Shown here in pieces: positions 8,579-17,008 of a DNA stretch of 64,000 nucleotides. This DNA is from CAZYSK01 sp964649415 (GTDB lineage Bacteria > Chloroflexota > Anaerolineae > B4-G1), in contig CAZYSK010000002.1 of assembly GCA_964649415.1 (NCBI GenBank), positions 62,001 to 126,000 on the forward strand, given 5' to 3'. The position numbers were made by a program, and so were the translations under genes. Every line of letters starts with the position of its first letter. The first letter of the stretch is position 1. The notes below the pieces were generated by a model that searched no databases, was not told where the DNA came from, and saw only the letters and a program-made list of their open reading frames with translations.

Positions 8579-11264
8579 CAGCCCAACACCCCCGGATGCA
8601 GCTTATCCGCCGGATGCAGTCTATCCGCCGGATGCAGTTCATCCGCCGCGTCCCGGTCGCAGCGCGCGACGGGAGATCATACAAGCTGGGCTGCTTCTGG
8701 CCCTGGGCCTGGCGCTCTTCTTCTGGCCCGCCGTCTTTGGGGGTCGCGTGCTGTTGCCCGCAGACCTGATCTTCGACGTCGATCCCCTGTGGCAGCCCCT
8801 CGCCCCAGAGGGCTACACCCAGCCGGCAAATCCAGTCTTGACCGACCAAGTCCACCAATTCCTGCCCTGGAGAGCCTTCACTTTGCGCTCGCTTGCCCAG
8901 GGCCGGCTGCCGCTCTGGAATCCATACACCGACGGTGGGCTGCCCTTCGTGGGAAACGCGCTATCGGCGGTATTCAGCCCCTTCAGCTTGGTGAGTTATC
9001 TGCTTCCCCTGTATCCCTCCTGCGTCATCGTTGCCATCCTGCGCCTGTGGGTGGCCGGGATGTTCACGTTCCTGTTCGCCCGCGAGATCGGCCTCGGCAA
9101 GCCGGGCGCACTGCTCGCCACGGTCGCCTTCACTTTCAGCGGGCCGATGATCGCTTGGGTTGGCTTCCCGCCCGCCTCTGTCATCGCCTGGCTGCCGGCG
9201 ATGCTGTTGACCATCGAACGGGCACTCACCAGACGAAGCGGGGTGTACGTCATCGCCAGTGGCCTGATGATCGCGGCACAGTTTCTGGGCGGGCAACCGG
9301 AGGTATCCCTCTACGTGGTGCTGGCCTGGGCAGCGTACGCCCTGTACCGGACCTTCACCCTTCAGAAGGCGCCATTCCGATGGCGCGCCATCACCCTTCA
9401 AGAGGCGCCATTCCGATGGCGCGCTATTTGTCTCGAAGGGTGGCAGCTATCGAGGCTGTGGCCTCAACTCGCGAGAATCACAGCAGCCGCAGCGGTGGGT
9501 GTATTGCTGGCCTCGGTGCAGCTACTGCCTTTCGCAGAGGCCCTCGTGCACAGCGGTACGCTGTCCTCCAGGAGCGCTGAGGTAGCCAATCGTACATCTC
9601 ACCCGATCACACAGCTATTCTTGGACTGGCACGACTGGCCCACGGCGATCACGGCCCTGCTGCCCCAGTTCTTCGGCACGGAATCCGACGGTAGTTACTG
9701 GTTTCCCCACAGCAATTCCGTCGAACAGAACGCTTATGCAGGCATCGTGCCGCTGGCCCTGGCGGCCACAGTCACCTTTCACAACGTCAGGCGCCGCTCC
9801 TCCCCCCGCCGGCGACTGGTCCTGTTTTTCGCATCGCTGGCAGTGGTCTGTCTGGGCGTCGCGCTCCGCCTGCCATTGCTGAACGCCGTCAACTGTCTAC
9901 CGCTCTTCAACGTAGCGGCGAATGGAAGAGCGCGTCTCATCTACGTCTTCGCCGTTGCCGTCCTGGCCGGCCTGGGACTGGATGAGATCATCCGAGGACG
10001 CCAGCCGTCCCGCCGTACGACACTGCGCATTCTGGCGTTATTCGCGCTGGTCAGCTTATGCCTGATCGCACTGGCCTACACGGGCTTCGTCGTCTTCAAA
10101 GACGCCGTCATCCGTTCCGGGCGCGACTTCATGGAGGCCAACTGGGGCGCTCCCCAACTCTCACGCCCCTTGGAGTATTACTATGCCCTGGTGGAAGAGC
10201 GTTATCAGAAGAAGCTGGCGCTTTTTCGCCCCGCTAACGTCGTGATGTACATCCCTGTCCTCGTCGCACTGGCCTGGTGGGCGCTGCATCGGACCCCCTC
10301 ACCCCAACCCTCTCCCGTCGGAACGGGAGAGGAGCAAAGGCGACGTACCGACGCAAGGATATGGGCCTACGCCGCTCTGGGCCTGACGATGCTCGACCTC
10401 TGCCTGGTTGGCATGCCGTTCAACCCCACCATCGCCCCCGAACACATTTTCCCAACACCGGGCGCTATCCAATTCCTGCAACAAGACCGTGACATCTACC
10501 GCGTCAGTGGCACCGGCCTGATTCTGTACCCGAACAGCGGCATGCTGTTCGGCATATCCGACGTACGCGGATACGACACCGTTGTGCCCAGGCGATACGC
10601 GGACCTGGTCGACCGGATCGAGGGGCACTATCGCGTCTCCCTTCATTCGCTGTTCACCCAGGCCAACTCGCCCCTCCTCGACCTGCTGAACGTGAAGTAC
10701 GTCCTCACAGACCAGGAACTGGACGGAAAGTGGGAATTGGTCTACGAGGATGCCGGGAGCGTGAGCGTCTATCGCAACCAGGACGTGCTGCCCCGCGCCT
10801 TCGTCGTCCACCGCGCTGAGATCGTGGACGACGCCGCACAGTCTCTGACGCGCGTCACGGACGATGACTTCGATTTTCGCCACAGGGTGGTATTGGAGGA
10901 AGCACCTCAAGACTGGGCAGAACCGATGGATGTGCTGACAGGTGCTGCTGCGGTCCACATCACTCATTACGAACCCAACCGGGCCGAAATGACGGTTGAG
11001 ACAGCCGCCGACGGGTTGCTCGTCCTGACCGACACGTATGCACCCGGATGGATGGCACTGGTGGACGGGCGGGACACCCCACTGTACGTCGCCAACCACG
11101 CATTCCGCGCCATCGTCGTGCCGGCCGGCACACACCGGGTCGAATTCGTCTACAAACCGGCGACCTTCCGGGTCGGGGCAGCAATCAGCTTGCTCACCAT
11201 GGCGATTCTACTCCCTGCCGCCCTGCTGTCCAGAGCAAAGGAGGCTCGAACCTCAAGCCGATGA
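8544..11264 (+). CDS. YfhO-like giant membrane protein, copy 2
   Basis: 906 residues, a paralogue of 3786-6578 along its whole length: F-F-W-P-A-V-F-G-G near residue 55, D-P-L-W-Q-P-L-A-P-E-G, many membrane segments, then the large outer domain with L-L-D-L-L-N-V-K-Y-V and P-R-A-F-V-V-H. Presumed role is transfer of lipid-linked sugars at the outer face. It overlaps the GT4 gene by 35 bp. Repeat-coded stretches: residues 16-35 (repeat D, P-P-D-A-V-Y units), about 275-293 (two repeat A copies), and about 584-598 (hairpin of CCCTCTCCC/GGGAGAGG type). The pair of repeat A copies occupies the same place as in copy 1. Confidence 0.8.
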   Translation: MNASWNRPASHNSPTPPDAAYPPDAVYPPDAVHPPRPGRSARREIIQAGLLLALGLALFFWPAVFGGRVLLPADLIFDVDPLWQPLAPEGYTQPANPVLTDQVHQFLPWRAFTLRSLAQGRLPLWNPYTDGGLPFVGNALSAVFSPFSLVSYLLPLYPSCVIVAILRLWVAGMFTFLFAREIGLGKPGALLATVAFTFSGPMIAWVGFPPASVIAWLPAMLLTIERALTRRSGVYVIASGLMIAAQFLGGQPEVSLYVVLAWAAYALYRTFTLQKAPFRWRAITLQEAPFRWRAICLEGWQLSRLWPQLARITAAAAVGVLLASVQLLPFAEALVHSGTLSSRSAEVANRTSHPITQLFLDWHDWPTAITALLPQFFGTESDGSYWFPHSNSVEQNAYAGIVPLALAATVTFHNVRRRSSPRRRLVLFFASLAVVCLGVALRLPLLNAVNCLPLFNVAANGRARLIYVFAVAVLAGLGLDEIIRGRQPSRRTTLRILALFALVSLCLIALAYTGFVVFKDAVIRSGRDFMEANWGAPQLSRPLEYYYALVEERYQKKLALFRPANVVMYIPVLVALAWWALHRTPSPQPSPVGTGEEQRRRTDARIWAYAALGLTMLDLCLVGMPFNPTIAPEHIFPTPGAIQFLQQDRDIYRVSGTGLILYPNSGMLFGISDVRGYDTVVPRRYADLVDRIEGHYRVSLHSLFTQANSPLLDLLNVKYVLTDQELDGKWELVYEDAGSVSVYRNQDVLPRAFVVHRAEIVDDAAQSLTRVTDDDFDFRHRVVLEEAPQDWAEPMDVLTGAAAVHITHYEPNRAEMTVETAADGLLVLTDTYAPGWMALVDGRDTPLYVANHAFRAIVVPAGTHRVEFVYKPATFRVGAAISLLTMAILLPAALLSRAKEARTSSR
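8589..8648. repeat. Repeat D, three 18-bp units at the YfhO copy 2 N-terminus
   Basis: Units P-P-D-A-A-Y, P-P-D-A-V-Y, P-P-D-A-V-H, then P-P. The DNA unit is CCGCCGGATGCAGTCTAT, 18 bp, so unit gain or loss keeps the frame. It forms the cytoplasmic tail before the first membrane helix. Confidence 0.9.
9369..9422. repeat. Repeat A, two in-frame copies, 36-bp period
   Basis: Hairpins at 9369-9386 and 9405-9422 with TCCG loops, read as K-A-P-F-R-W-R-A and E-A-P-F-R-W-R-A. They sit just before the G-W-x-L-S-R segment, exactly as in the first YfhO copy. Confidence 0.9.
10295..10338. repeat. Hairpin repeat (CTCTCCC...GGGAGAG type) inside YfhO copy 2
   Basis: CCTCACCCCAACCCTCTCCC followed by a short loop and GGGAGAGG, coding P-S-P-Q-P-S-P-V-G-T-G-E-E-Q in a loop after a membrane segment. 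Sequences of this form are common dispersed repeats in many bacterial genomes (known in general); the first paralogue lacks it at this place. Confidence 0.65.
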
Positions 11265-12523
11265 AGATCCTCCACGTGGTCCACGGCTATCCCCCCTCCA
11301 TGGGGGGCTCCCAGTGGCTGGTGAAGAACCTCTCCGAGCAGTTTGCGTCGCGCTATGAAGACGCGGTGACCGTGTTCACGACGGTCGCCTACAGCACGGC
11401 GTACTTCTGGCGCGCCGGCGAGCCCGCGATGCCCGCCCAGACAGAGGAAATCAACGGCGTGACGGTACGCCGCTTCGCCGTGTTCAATCACCTGAACGCG
11501 CTGCGCATGCTGGCCGCCGGGGTCGCGTACAGGCTGCACCTGCCCTGCAACGACCGGCTGCGCACGCTCTACAATGGCCCGTTGATCCGCGGGATGGCCC
11601 GAGCGGTCGCCGGCAGTGGAGCCGACGTCGTGTTCGCCACCGCTTTCCCCCTGATGCACATGTACTACGCACTGGCAGGCGCCCGGCGTGCCGGAATCCC
11701 CATCGTCTTTCTGGGTGCAATGCACACGGCCGATCGGTGGGGCTACGAGCGCAAGATGATCTACCGCGCGATCCGGCAGGCCGACGCCTACATCGCGCAC
11801 ACGACCTTCGAACGCGACTACTTGATCGAGCGTGGCATCCAGGCAGACAGGATCTCGGTGATTGGAGCAGGCGTGGACGTCAGCGCTTTTGCACAGGCTG
11901 GCAGCGAAGCGGCCAGGCATCGGTATGGGTGGGGAGACGCTCCGGTGGTGGCCATCGTGGCCACGCAGTCGGCACGCAAGCGTTTCGACACCCTGTTCGC
12001 AAGCTTGCAGCGGGTATGGGCCGCGCACCCGGGTGTCCGGCTGCTGATCGCGGGCACGCGAACCCCCTACTCCCGTCAGATCGAGGAGATGATCCACGCC
12101 CTCCCCCCCGAACAGCAAGCCTGGGTCACGGTGGTAGACAGCTTCTCGGAGGAAGAGAAAGCGCAGTTGTTGGCAGCCTGCGACGTCTTCGTCCTGCCGT
12201 CGGGTCACGAATCCTTCGGCATCGTCTTCGTCGAGGCGTGGGCATGCGGCAAGCCAGTCATCGGCGCCCGCATTGGCGCTATTCCCACGGTGATCGACGC
12301 AGGGCGCGACGGCCTGCTGTTCACCTACCAGGACGCCGACGACCTGGCGAGGGCCATTGCGGAACTGCTGGCGGACCCGGCGCGGCGCGCACAGATGGGG
12401 CAAGCCGGGCGGGACAAGGTGCTGAGGAACTACACGTGGGAAGTCGTGGCCGACCGCGTACGGGCGGTGTACCTCGAAGCGATCGCACGCCGCGCCATCA
12501 CCCCTACAAAGGCGCCATTCTGA
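11261..12523 (+). CDS. GT4 glycosyltransferase ending inside a repeat array
   Basis: 420 residues with the GT4 (GT-B) layout: G-G-S at the N-terminus for acceptor binding, V-I-G-A-G-V-D linker, and H-E-S-F-G-I-V-F-V-E-A-W-A-C-G-K-P-V donor-site E-x7-E motif. It is predicted to extend the surface glycan in the cytoplasm. ATG 11261 overlaps the YfhO stop (ATGA). The last residues are T-K-A-P-F followed by TGA, and both belong to the first hairpin of a repeat A array: the TTC-TGA stop exists only because this array has a TCTG loop. The original C-terminus has probably been replaced or extended. Confidence 0.85.
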   Translation: MKILHVVHGYPPSMGGSQWLVKNLSEQFASRYEDAVTVFTTVAYSTAYFWRAGEPAMPAQTEEINGVTVRRFAVFNHLNALRMLAAGVAYRLHLPCNDRLRTLYNGPLIRGMARAVAGSGADVVFATAFPLMHMYYALAGARRAGIPIVFLGAMHTADRWGYERKMIYRAIRQADAYIAHTTFERDYLIERGIQADRISVIGAGVDVSAFAQAGSEAARHRYGWGDAPVVAIVATQSARKRFDTLFASLQRVWAAHPGVRLLIAGTRTPYSRQIEEMIHALPPEQQAWVTVVDSFSEEEKAQLLAACDVFVLPSGHESFGIVFVEAWACGKPVIGARIGAIPTVIDAGRDGLLFTYQDADDLARAIAELLADPARRAQMGQAGRDKVLRNYTWEVVADRVRAVYLEAIARRAITPTKAPF

Positions 12524-12629
12524 TGGCGCGCCATCACCCCTACAAAGGCGCCATTCTGATGGCGCACCATCATACCTACAAAGGCGCCATTCTGATGGCG
12601 CACCATCATACCTACAAAGGCGCCATTCT
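12512..12629. repeat. Repeat A array, four copies, 36-bp period, running into a gap
   Basis: Hairpins start at 12512, 12548, 12584 and 12620, all with the TCTG loop, separated by near-identical spacers of the type CACCATCATACCTACAAAG. The fourth copy is cut in its loop by the gap at 12630, and the sequence resumes at 12730 with the matching right arm GATGGCGC. Confidence 0.95.
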
Positions 12630-12729
12630 NNNNNNNNNNNNNNNNNNNNNNNNNNNNNNNNNNNNNNNNNNNNNNNNNNNNNNNNNNNNNNNNNNNNNNN
12701 NNNNNNNNNNNNNNNNNNNNNNNNNNNNN
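12630..12729. other. Assembly gap (100 N) within a repeat A array
   Basis: Exactly 100 N, the usual placeholder for unknown length. Both edges lie inside a repeat A hairpin, so the array itself is the likely cause of the break. The true copy number is unknown. Confidence 0.95.
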
Positions 12730-12859
12730 GATGGCGCGCCGACCGCACGCAGGTCAGTTCAGGTGGGACGACTTCATGGCGCTCAACTGAGCAGACTGTG
12801 AACCACAGAGAGGGCTACCCAAAACAGGTGTCCGATTCAACCATTCAGTTATCTGCTTC
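12730..12859. other. Non-coding stretch after the gap, possible gene tail
   Basis: After the right arm of repeat A, one frame reads M-A-R-R-P-H-A-G-Q-F-R-W-D-D-F-M-A-L-N and stops at 12788-12790. This could be the last residues of a gene hidden in the gap or chance. No other gene is visible before the promoter at 12860. Confidence 0.3.
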
Positions 12860-12888
12860 TTGCCAAGCGCCCCTGATTCCCGTATAAT
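12860..12888 (+). promoter_or_regulatory. Promoter of the DUF433/DUF5615 pair
   Basis: TTGCCA (12860-12865), a 17-bp spacer, TATAAT (12883-12888). The close match suggests strong basal expression, as expected for toxin-antitoxin loci that are held down by autorepression; no operator palindrome is obvious. Confidence 0.75.
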
Positions 12889-12942
12889 GAATGCACAACG
12901 CAAGCGAGCGTTTCGTATGATTCGGCGCGCCTCACGAAAGAG

Positions 12943-13185
12943 ATGGAGAAGGCAATGGTCTTTACCCGGATAACCATAAACCCTAGACAGATGGGCGGTG
13001 TTCCCTGTATTCGGGGGTTGCGTATTCCTGTGGCCACCGTCGTGGATATGGTAGCAGACGGGATGACGGTAGCCGAAATCCTTGAAGCGTATCCCGACTT
13101 GGAACGCAAAGACATCCGCGAAGCCCTGCGCTATGCTGCCGAAGCAGTGCGGGAACGCCAGTTACCCCTTGTAGTCCCCGCATGA
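12943..13185 (+). CDS. DUF433 family antitoxin
   Basis: 80 residues with the DUF433 signature G-G-V-P-C-I-R-G-L-R-I-P-V near residues 18-30, then a helix-turn-helix-like part (M-T-V-A-E-I-L-E-A-Y-P-D-L). DUF433 proteins are VapB-type antitoxins that bind the partner toxin and their own promoter. ATG 12943 is used; ATG 12955 with GAGAAGG close upstream is also possible. Its stop overlaps the downstream toxin start (ATGA), the normal arrangement for this pair. Confidence 0.8.
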   Translation: MEKAMVFTRITINPRQMGGVPCIRGLRIPVATVVDMVADGMTVAEILEAYPDLERKDIREALRYAAEAVRERQLPLVVPA

Positions 13186-13556
13186 AGTTCCTAGTAGACA
13201 ACGCGCTGTCGCCTCGCGTCGCGGAGGGCTTGCGCGCGGTAGGCTATGATGCAATACACGTGCGCGATATGGGTTTGGCCGCAGCCGACGATGAAGAGCT
13301 ATTCAACTTGGCTGCGGCAGATGACCGTATCATTGTATCCGCTGATACCGATTTTGGAATGCTACTCGCCCTCCGTCAAGCGTCAAAGCCTTCCTTCATC
13401 TTGTTTCGACGCGGTACCGAACGACGTCCGGAAAGGCAACTGGCTTTGTTGCTTACGAACCTGGAAGCCGTATGCGAATACCTGGATAGCGGTAGCATAA
13501 TCGTCTTTGAGCAGAATCGGATACGTGTTCGTCCGCTACCGATCGGCGGGAGCTGA
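13182..13556 (+). CDS. DUF5615 PIN-like toxin
   Basis: 124 residues. F-L-V-D-N-A-L-S-P at the N-terminus, H-V-R-D-M-G-L, D-E-E-L-F-N-L-A and I-V-S-A-D-T-D-F match DUF5615, a PIN-like nuclease family paired with DUF433 antitoxins (VapC45-like). The aspartates in V-D-N, D-E-E and S-A-D-T-D are the likely metal ligands for RNA cleavage. Translation is coupled to the antitoxin. The RNA target is unknown. A strong hairpin follows the gene. Confidence 0.8.
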   Translation: MKFLVDNALSPRVAEGLRAVGYDAIHVRDMGLAAADDEELFNLAAADDRIIVSADTDFGMLLALRQASKPSFILFRRGTERRPERQLALLLTNLEAVCEYLDSGSIIVFEQNRIRVRPLPIGGS

Positions 13557-13601
13557 TGCTCCCTCGCCCAGAGTAGATAACCTGGTTGCCCGTCCAACAC
13601 A

Positions 13602-13651
13602 GAAACAACGAACCCCGGAGCCCGCTGACGGGCTCCGGGGTTCGTTGTTTC
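13602..13651. terminator. Bidirectional terminator, 23-bp perfect stem
   Basis: GAAACAACGAACCCCGGAGC and three further bases pair perfectly with 13629-13651 across a CTGA loop (13625-13628). It lies between convergent genes (toxin 13556, FG-GAP protein 13701). A short T run follows in the plus direction (GTTTCC); there is no long U tract, so termination may be partial. Confidence 0.8.
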
Positions 13652-13700
13652 CAATATCTCCCTCGATACAGTGTTGGCTGTCGGAATGAAACAATCCGCA

Positions 13701-15686
13701 TCAACTGTTGCGAAGCACGAACGGCAGGTAGGAACGGTGAACGTCGCCGACGTACAGGTGCAGGGAGGACGTTTTCGGGCTGCCGTCGACGGCTTCCCCG
13801 CCGGAAGTACCGCTGACGGTCAACGTGCCGAGTTCGTGCCAACCGGTCACGAGGCCGGTGGTCGTGATAACCACCTGCACGGATGCGCTCGTTTCGACTG
13901 TGCCGGTGTCGGGAACGAGCTGTAGACCGCTGATCCCGTGCGCGATGCGCCAATCGAACTGGCCCTCTCCGCCGTTTTGCACAGCCACGTGCCCCGTCTC
14001 CGTGTCCCCCGATCCGTATTGGTGATACACACGGACCGCGTCAGGGAAGCTCAGGCTGGGCGGCGCCGGAAGTCTTCCTGTGCGGCGCACATTCTGATGA
14101 AACATCGGCCAGGGGAGTGCATCGGTCGTATCCCCACCCATGTCCCAGATGTAAACGGCACCGTTGTTGCCACTCGAATCAGACGCACCACCAATCACGA
14201 TCTCCAGTCCCCCGTCACCATCCACGTCTCCCACAACCGGAGAAGTGCTTAGCGCAGCGTTGGTCCTGAGCGTTGGACCATTGTTGCCCTGCCATACGCC
14301 GTTTACGAGCTCGACGGTCGAGATCCCCCAGGACCAGCGATTCGCAACCAGGATTTCTGTGTCCCCATCCCCATCGTAATCGGCCATCACAGAAGCGTAA
14401 GGGAGACCATTGGGTGTACTATCCCAACCGTTGTTGGACGGCGGACTGATGGGGAATCCACTTACGCTACTGCCATCACCGTGCCAGGCATAGAGTGAGG
14501 TGCAGGGAGCCGGATTATAGGCATCTCCTTCAGTACCACAGCCGATGACGACCTCCAGGGCGCCGTCTCCGTCCAGGTCTCCCAATGCCGGGGAGGCCGG
14601 CATATCGCCGCTGGTCGTCTTTGGCCACCCGGTGGCTGGCGAACCGTCGCCATTCCACGCATATACCATGCGCCCATCGCCCCCCTCAGAGGTGGAACCA
14701 CTGCCGATGATCACTTCCAACTCACCATCCCCGTCAATGTCGCCCAGCGCCGGAGATGACTGAACGCTGTTTTCCGTCGTGACCGGCCAGCCGGGCACGT
14801 TGCTGCTATCCGCATTGATAGCCCACACAGTGCCTTTGGTGTAGTCGGGAGCAGCGCCCCCACCGTCACCTTCCCACTCGGGACTATCCGTCCCCACCAC
14901 AACCTCCGGCAATCCGTCCCCGTCGATGTCGCCCAGCGCTGGCGATCCCCAACCACCCCGCAGCAACGCGTCGCCGTTGTCGCGGTAGATCGGCCATCCA
15001 GTCATCACGCTGCCGTCGTGGTGCCAGGCGTGGATTCGGCGGTCGAAGCCCAACACGACGACCTCTAGGTCGCCGTCGCCATCCAGATCGTCGAGGGCCG
15101 GTGAGCCCCAGATGCCATCCCAACACCCATCCGAGAAGCCGGATCCCGAGCCACTGCCCACCGCGTCAATGCGCGGCTGGGGCCAGTCGGACACGAGCGC
15201 GAAGGACCATGGGCTGTTGCCCGCGTAGCTATAAACCAGCACACCGCCGTTGCGATGATTTGCCGGGTCTCCACCCGTGGTGACGACGATCTCCAGGTCC
15301 CCATCGTCGTCCAGATCCGCAACGGCAGGAGCAGACCGCACATCGCTCACAGTGGTCACGCACGGGGACCCCTGGGGTGCGCCCGCCGCGTTGAGATCGG
15401 TCGCGGTCTGGCGCGACCAGGCCACCGACCAGCCCGATCCACTGTAGGCGAGCACGTACAGCACACCATCCCGCCCTCCAACGACGATCTCTTGGTCGCC
15501 ATCGCCATCAAAATCGGCCACCGCCGCACTCGATTGCTCAATGCGCTCGCCTGCTAGACTCACCATACTGAGCGCTGGAGCCGCGCGCGACGGAGAAGGA
15601 ACAAACAAGAAACTGCAAACAGTTGTCAATGTAAGCACAGAAACAGTGACTACAAGCAGCGATGTTTTCATCTTTGGAAGGTTCAC
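13701..15686 (-). CDS. Secreted FG-GAP beta-propeller protein
   Basis: About 661 residues from GTG 15686, chosen because AGAGGAG lies 8 bases upstream and a promoter sits at 15733-15761. A signal peptide (M-K-T-S-L-L-V-V... ending P-S-R-A-A) is followed by at least seven FG-GAP/VCBS repeats of the form A-L-G-D-L-D-G-D-G-x-L-E-V-V-I-G, a calcium-binding integrin-like propeller. A BACON-like beta domain follows, and the tail ends S-Y-L-P-F-V-L-R-N-S. It is presumably exported and held at the surface; ligand unknown. It is transcribed alone, between the toxin pair and the GT operon. The LP-x-V-L-R tail recurs in two other secreted proteins here. Confidence 0.85.
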   Translation of the reverse strand: MNLPKMKTSLLVVTVSVLTLTTVCSFLFVPSPSRAAPALSMVSLAGERIEQSSAAVADFDGDGDQEIVVGGRDGVLYVLAYSGSGWSVAWSRQTATDLNAAGAPQGSPCVTTVSDVRSAPAVADLDDDGDLEIVVTTGGDPANHRNGGVLVYSYAGNSPWSFALVSDWPQPRIDAVGSGSGSGFSDGCWDGIWGSPALDDLDGDGDLEVVVLGFDRRIHAWHHDGSVMTGWPIYRDNGDALLRGGWGSPALGDIDGDGLPEVVVGTDSPEWEGDGGGAAPDYTKGTVWAINADSSNVPGWPVTTENSVQSSPALGDIDGDGELEVIIGSGSTSEGGDGRMVYAWNGDGSPATGWPKTTSGDMPASPALGDLDGDGALEVVIGCGTEGDAYNPAPCTSLYAWHGDGSSVSGFPISPPSNNGWDSTPNGLPYASVMADYDGDGDTEILVANRWSWGISTVELVNGVWQGNNGPTLRTNAALSTSPVVGDVDGDGGLEIVIGGASDSSGNNGAVYIWDMGGDTTDALPWPMFHQNVRRTGRLPAPPSLSFPDAVRVYHQYGSGDTETGHVAVQNGGEGQFDWRIAHGISGLQLVPDTGTVETSASVQVVITTTGLVTGWHELGTLTVSGTSGGEAVDGSPKTSSLHLYVGDVHRSYLPFVLRNS

Positions 15687-15732
15687 GTAGACAACTCCTC
15701 TTTTCCAATTTTCGGCTGAAGCTGACTGCGAA

Positions 15733-15761
15733 AGTATAGCATCCTGACATACATCCGTCAA
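15733..15761 (-). promoter_or_regulatory. Promoter of the FG-GAP protein gene
   Basis: Minus strand: TTGACG (15761-15756), a 17-bp spacer, TATACT (15738-15733). The leader is about 40 bases and contains AGAGGAG before the GTG start. Confidence 0.75.
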
Positions 15762-15824
15762 TAGGACAATGGTACTGACCGGTGCGATTGCATGGCCACC
15801 GAGATCGCGCACTGAACATCCCAG

Positions 15825-17003
15825 TCACCACCACGGGTTCTGAGCGACCTGGGCGAGCAAGTGACGGTACTTCCGCAGGACCTGCTCCCAGGTGTAGCTC
15901 CGCCGTACGTATTCCTTCCCCCTTTGCCCCAGCACCTGCCGCAAACCGCCATTGCTCAGAAGCAGCTCCAGACTAAGCGCAAACTCCGGATAGTTGCGAT
16001 AGTACAGCGCCGCGTCACTGCGCATGCAATGACCACGTAGCACCGCGCTGGTGCCATCACAGAGCACCGGCGTGCCCACCGCCAGGGACTCCAGAAACAC
16101 CATGGACAAACTCTCGAACCTGGAGGGCAAGAGAAACAACTCCGCCCCGGCAATGGCGTTGAACTTGTCCTCTTCCGACACGAACCCCAGTGCCCTGACG
16201 TCAGACCGCTCGGGGACAGGTATCTCGGCGCGGCCGACGAGCACGAGGGTGAGCGGGTCATGGTGGGCCGCCTTGTAACGTGTGAAGTAGTCAATCAGCG
16301 ACTCGCAGTGCTTGGAGCTGCTGACCCGGCCAACATATACAACGTAGGGCGTCTCTATGCTGTACTTGTGCCGGAACATCTCCGGATTCGCACGCTGTGG
16401 CACGTCCACGCCCAGCCCGACAATATCACCGGGAATGTAATCAATGCCAAACAGGTCCTCCAGAAATTGCCTCTCTTCAACCGCATTGTAGATCAGCGCA
16501 CGAGGCGCGTGGAAGAGCGCTTTGTACATGTCGAGGTAGATCGGTGGTTCATCGTGGGCGGTCGGCACCAGGAGCGCCCGGTCCGCCACCAGGCGCAATC
16601 CCAAAGCCGTCGGGTAGTAGATGTAGGTGAAGAAGACAAAGGCGTCGTAATCCAAGTGATGCTCAGCGAGGTAGGATAGCAACTCCGGCGCTACAGGCCC
16701 CTGTGCATACAGCCACGCCATCTCGTCCTGGAGGGTGTGGGAGTGACTGAACAACCAGGCCGACCGGGCACCGAATTCCTCCTCGCGGGTGCGGATGGTG
16801 GGAAAACGACGAACAGGAACACCGTTGACAGCATCCAATCCTGGCGGATAGACGTTCTCCCAGGTCACGTAATCCTGTGCACAGGTGGTCAGGACTTCGA
16901 TCTCGAACTCAGGGGAGAGCCGGTCTACCACCTGCCTGCAGTGCAGCTCGGCCCCTCCACTGACTTCAAGCCCATAGCGTTGGACTACAAAAGCGATACG
17001 CAT
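15825..17003 (-). CDS. GT4 family glycosyltransferase
   Basis: About 392 residues: V-V-Q-R-Y-G-L-E-V-S-G-G-A-E at the N-terminus, V-Y-V-G-R-V-S-S-S-K at the linker to the second Rossmann domain, and S-R-F-E-S-L-S-M-V-F-L-E-S-L-A-V-G-T-P-V as the E-x7-E donor site. It is a cytoplasmic enzyme of glycan assembly. ATG 17003 is used; in-frame GTG and TTG codons just upstream overlap the preceding gene's stop, so the genes are coupled. It is the last gene of the minus operon before the propeller gene. Confidence 0.85.
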   Translation of the reverse strand: MRIAFVVQRYGLEVSGGAELHCRQVVDRLSPEFEIEVLTTCAQDYVTWENVYPPGLDAVNGVPVRRFPTIRTREEEFGARSAWLFSHSHTLQDEMAWLYAQGPVAPELLSYLAEHHLDYDAFVFFTYIYYPTALGLRLVADRALLVPTAHDEPPIYLDMYKALFHAPRALIYNAVEERQFLEDLFGIDYIPGDIVGLGVDVPQRANPEMFRHKYSIETPYVVYVGRVSSSKHCESLIDYFTRYKAAHHDPLTLVLVGRAEIPVPERSDVRALGFVSEEDKFNAIAGAELFLLPSRFESLSMVFLESLAVGTPVLCDGTSAVLRGHCMRSDAALYYRNYPEFALSLELLLSNGGLRQVLGQRGKEYVRRSYTWEQVLRKYRHLLAQVAQNPWW

Positions 17004-17008
17004 CACAT

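Noticed and set aside
12512..12629. CRISPR array
   Set aside because: Units repeat every 36 bp, but the spacers between hairpins are the same within an array, the core is only 18 bp, copies lie inside genes, and no cas gene is present.
11150..12748. Long minus-strand open frame of about 530 codons across the gap
   Set aside because: It is the shadow of the GT4 gene plus repeat DNA without stops and runs through unknown bases; it has no family features.
12943..13556. Defence island
   Set aside because: Only the DUF433/DUF5615 pair is present, with no restriction, abortive-infection or other defence genes nearby.
15687..15812. Longer start for the FG-GAP protein
   Set aside because: It would overlap the promoter at 15733-15761 and place extra residues before a normal signal peptide.
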